A DNA stretch of 6,389 nt from Bifidobacterium sp. UBA6881 (lineage in GTDB: Bacteria; Actinomycetota; Actinomycetes; Actinomycetales; Bifidobacteriaceae), in the NCBI GenBank assembly GCA_002451435.1, contig DKCF01000110.1, forward strand, positions 12,818 to 19,206. The letters are read 5' to 3'. The notes under the pieces are model-generated. The model saw only the letters and a program-made list of their open reading frames with translations. It made no database searches and was not told the DNA's origin. Positions 5,266 to 6,389 of the stretch are shown here, in pieces. Made by a program: the position numbers and the translations under genes. Position 1 is the first letter of the stretch. Every line of letters starts with the position of its first letter.

Positions 5266-6327
5266 ATGGGCGAATCGAAACCGGAGAAAAAACGCGTCAC
5301 GTTGCGTGATGTGGCCGCGGAGGCCGGGGTGTCGCTCAAAACCGCCTCGAACGTCATCAACAACGGCGGCCGCATGTCCGAAGCCACCCGCGAAAAGGTC
5401 CGCAGGACCATCGACCGTCTCGGATACCGCGTGAACGTGGCCGCGCGGAATCTCAACCGTGGCACGACGGGCTTCATCACGCTCGCCGTGCCGAGCCTGA
5501 CCGCCCCGTATCTAGCGGAATTGGCGAATCATGTGATCGACGCCGCGCGGGGCCATGGCTACTCCGTATACGTCACCACATATGCCGAAGGGTCCGCGCA
5601 GGGCGCCCGTTCGCTGCTGCGCAATTTCAACACGACCGTATCGGACGGCATGATACTTTCCATCTCCGAGGTGGAGGATCTGGACCCCGAGGACCTGGCT
5701 GTCGACTACCCGCTCGTCTGCGTCGGAGCACGCTCCACGAACGGCAAGGCCGACCATGTGACGCCGGACGACATCCAAGCCGCGCGGTCCGCCTCCGAAT
5801 ACCTGCTCGCGCATGGGGCGACTCGTCTGGCGGTCGTCGGCTCAAGGACCGATCCGCGCGATATCGGCCAGGTCACCAGTGCTGCGGACGGCAACGCCCA
5901 ATTGCGTTTGCGCGGCGTGCTTGAAGCCTGTGCCGAGTATGGGATAGAATTCGATTCGCGGTTGGCGCCGAATTCCGGCCAGGACTGGACGATTGGCTCT
6001 GGAGCCCGCATCATGCAGCGCATCATCGATTCCGCGGTGCCGTTCGATGGCGTGGTCGCGTTCAACGACCAGCTTGCGTTGGGATCGTTGTTCACGCTGG
6101 CCTCCAACGGCATCGCGGTTCCCGGCCAGGTGCAGGTGATCGGGTTCGACAACATCGAGGAGGCGGCTTATTTCCAGCCGCCGCTGACTACGATGGATTC
6201 CTGCCTCGATTGGGTCGCGCCCACCGTGGTCGACCGCCTTCTGGCGCGCATCGACGGGGGAGATATGAAGCCATCGCTCATCACCACGGAATCCCGCGTC
6301 ATCGCCCGCGCCACCACGCGTATGTAG
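5266..6327 (+). CDS. LacI-family transcriptional regulator
   Basis: A 353-residue repressor, normal for the family. The helix-turn-helix starts at VTLRDVAAEAGVS (residues 11-23), with recognition helix SLKTASNVINN (23-33). The hinge helix NVAARNLNRG (57-66) places Leu63 where LacI has Leu56, the residue that inserts at the central CG of the operator. The rest is the two-lobed periplasmic-binding-protein-like effector domain, with the family motifs FND (266-268) and GFDN (Asp295). Position-matched to E. coli LacI, specificity residues Tyr17, Gln18 and Arg22 become Leu24, Lys25 and Asn29, so the operator should differ from lacO. It lies 47 bases after the GH42 stop, probably co-transcribed. GGGAG (5258-5262) precedes the ATG by only 3 bases, implying modest translation, as suits a repressor. 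The best target is the operon promoter with its CG-centred sites. The effector is unknown, perhaps a galactoside or galactose. It resembles GalR of the bifidobacterial galactan locus by position only. Confidence 0.93.
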   Translation: MGESKPEKKRVTLRDVAAEAGVSLKTASNVINNGGRMSEATREKVRRTIDRLGYRVNVAARNLNRGTTGFITLAVPSLTAPYLAELANHVIDAARGHGYSVYVTTYAEGSAQGARSLLRNFNTTVSDGMILSISEVEDLDPEDLAVDYPLVCVGARSTNGKADHVTPDDIQAARSASEYLLAHGATRLAVVGSRTDPRDIGQVTSAADGNAQLRLRGVLEACAEYGIEFDSRLAPNSGQDWTIGSGARIMQRIIDSAVPFDGVVAFNDQLALGSLFTLASNGIAVPGQVQVIGFDNIEEAAYFQPPLTTMDSCLDWVAPTVVDRLLARIDGGDMKPSLITTESRVIARATTRM

Positions 6328-6336
6328 CGCAAACGT

Positions 6337-6389
6337 ATGCAGCACAAGTTCCTTTCGACGGTCAGCGTCGCGTTTGCGGGACTGGTGAT
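6337..6389 (+). CDS. Start of a possible secreted protein (truncated by the window end)
   Basis: From the ATG at 6337 the frame stays open to the last base and encodes 17 complete residues. They start MQHKF and continue as a hydrophobic LSTVSVAFAGLV stretch, which looks like a Sec signal peptide. It begins 9 bases after the regulator's stop codon. No good ribosome binding site is seen in the AGCGCAAACGT before it, so translation may depend on coupling, or the true start may differ. In the known bifidobacterial galactan locus the gene after the regulator is a secreted GH53 endogalactanase (galA), but identity cannot be judged from 17 residues. Confidence 0.4.
   Translation, partial: MQHKFLSTVSVAFAGLV

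Overview
The window looks like a chromosomal fragment from a high-GC actinobacterium, most likely Bifidobacterium; I cannot name the species. This rests on base composition, on the bifidobacterial style of the GH42 beta-galactosidase, and on its placement beside a CUT1-type sugar-binding lipoprotein and a LacI-family regulator. It is not a defence, phage or mobile region in any way I can see.

Layout, left to right. Positions 3-584 hold the 3' part of pdxT, the glutaminase subunit of pyridoxal 5'-phosphate synthase, cut by the window edge. A strong intrinsic terminator follows at 611-641. Positions 585-1352 contain no convincing gene but are rich in structure: a second hairpin, a cluster of TATCC motifs, an imperfect 32-bp direct repeat, a 133-bp symmetric inverted-repeat element with its own central hairpin, and an array of about 4.5 tandem 24-bp units. 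A sigma70-like promoter with a palindrome in its spacer comes next (1353-1380). It is followed by three short sites with a central CG, as expected for a LacI-family operator.

This promoter drives a probable operon, all on the + strand. The first gene is an extracellular sugar-binding lipoprotein (1533-2891). A long intercistronic hairpin (2904-2953) separates it from a GH42 beta-galactosidase (2981-5218). The third gene is a LacI-family repressor (5266-6327). A truncated reading frame beginning with a signal-peptide-like sequence starts at 6337.

Inferred function: the lipoprotein captures a galactose-containing oligosaccharide outside the cell, an ABC importer brings it in, the GH42 enzyme hydrolyses terminal beta-galactosyl units in the cytoplasm, and the repressor adjusts expression to substrate. 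From memory, the layout resembles the bifidobacterial galactan locus (galC-galD-galE-galG-galR-galA), but the two permease genes expected between binding protein and hydrolase are absent here. If the analogy holds, the secreted gene starting at 6337 could be an endogalactanase, but too little of it is visible to say.

I found no wholly new system. The points most worth a second look are the missing permeases, the symmetric element and tandem array upstream, the candidate operators, and a low-complexity insertion built on a DNA palindrome inside the GH42 gene.
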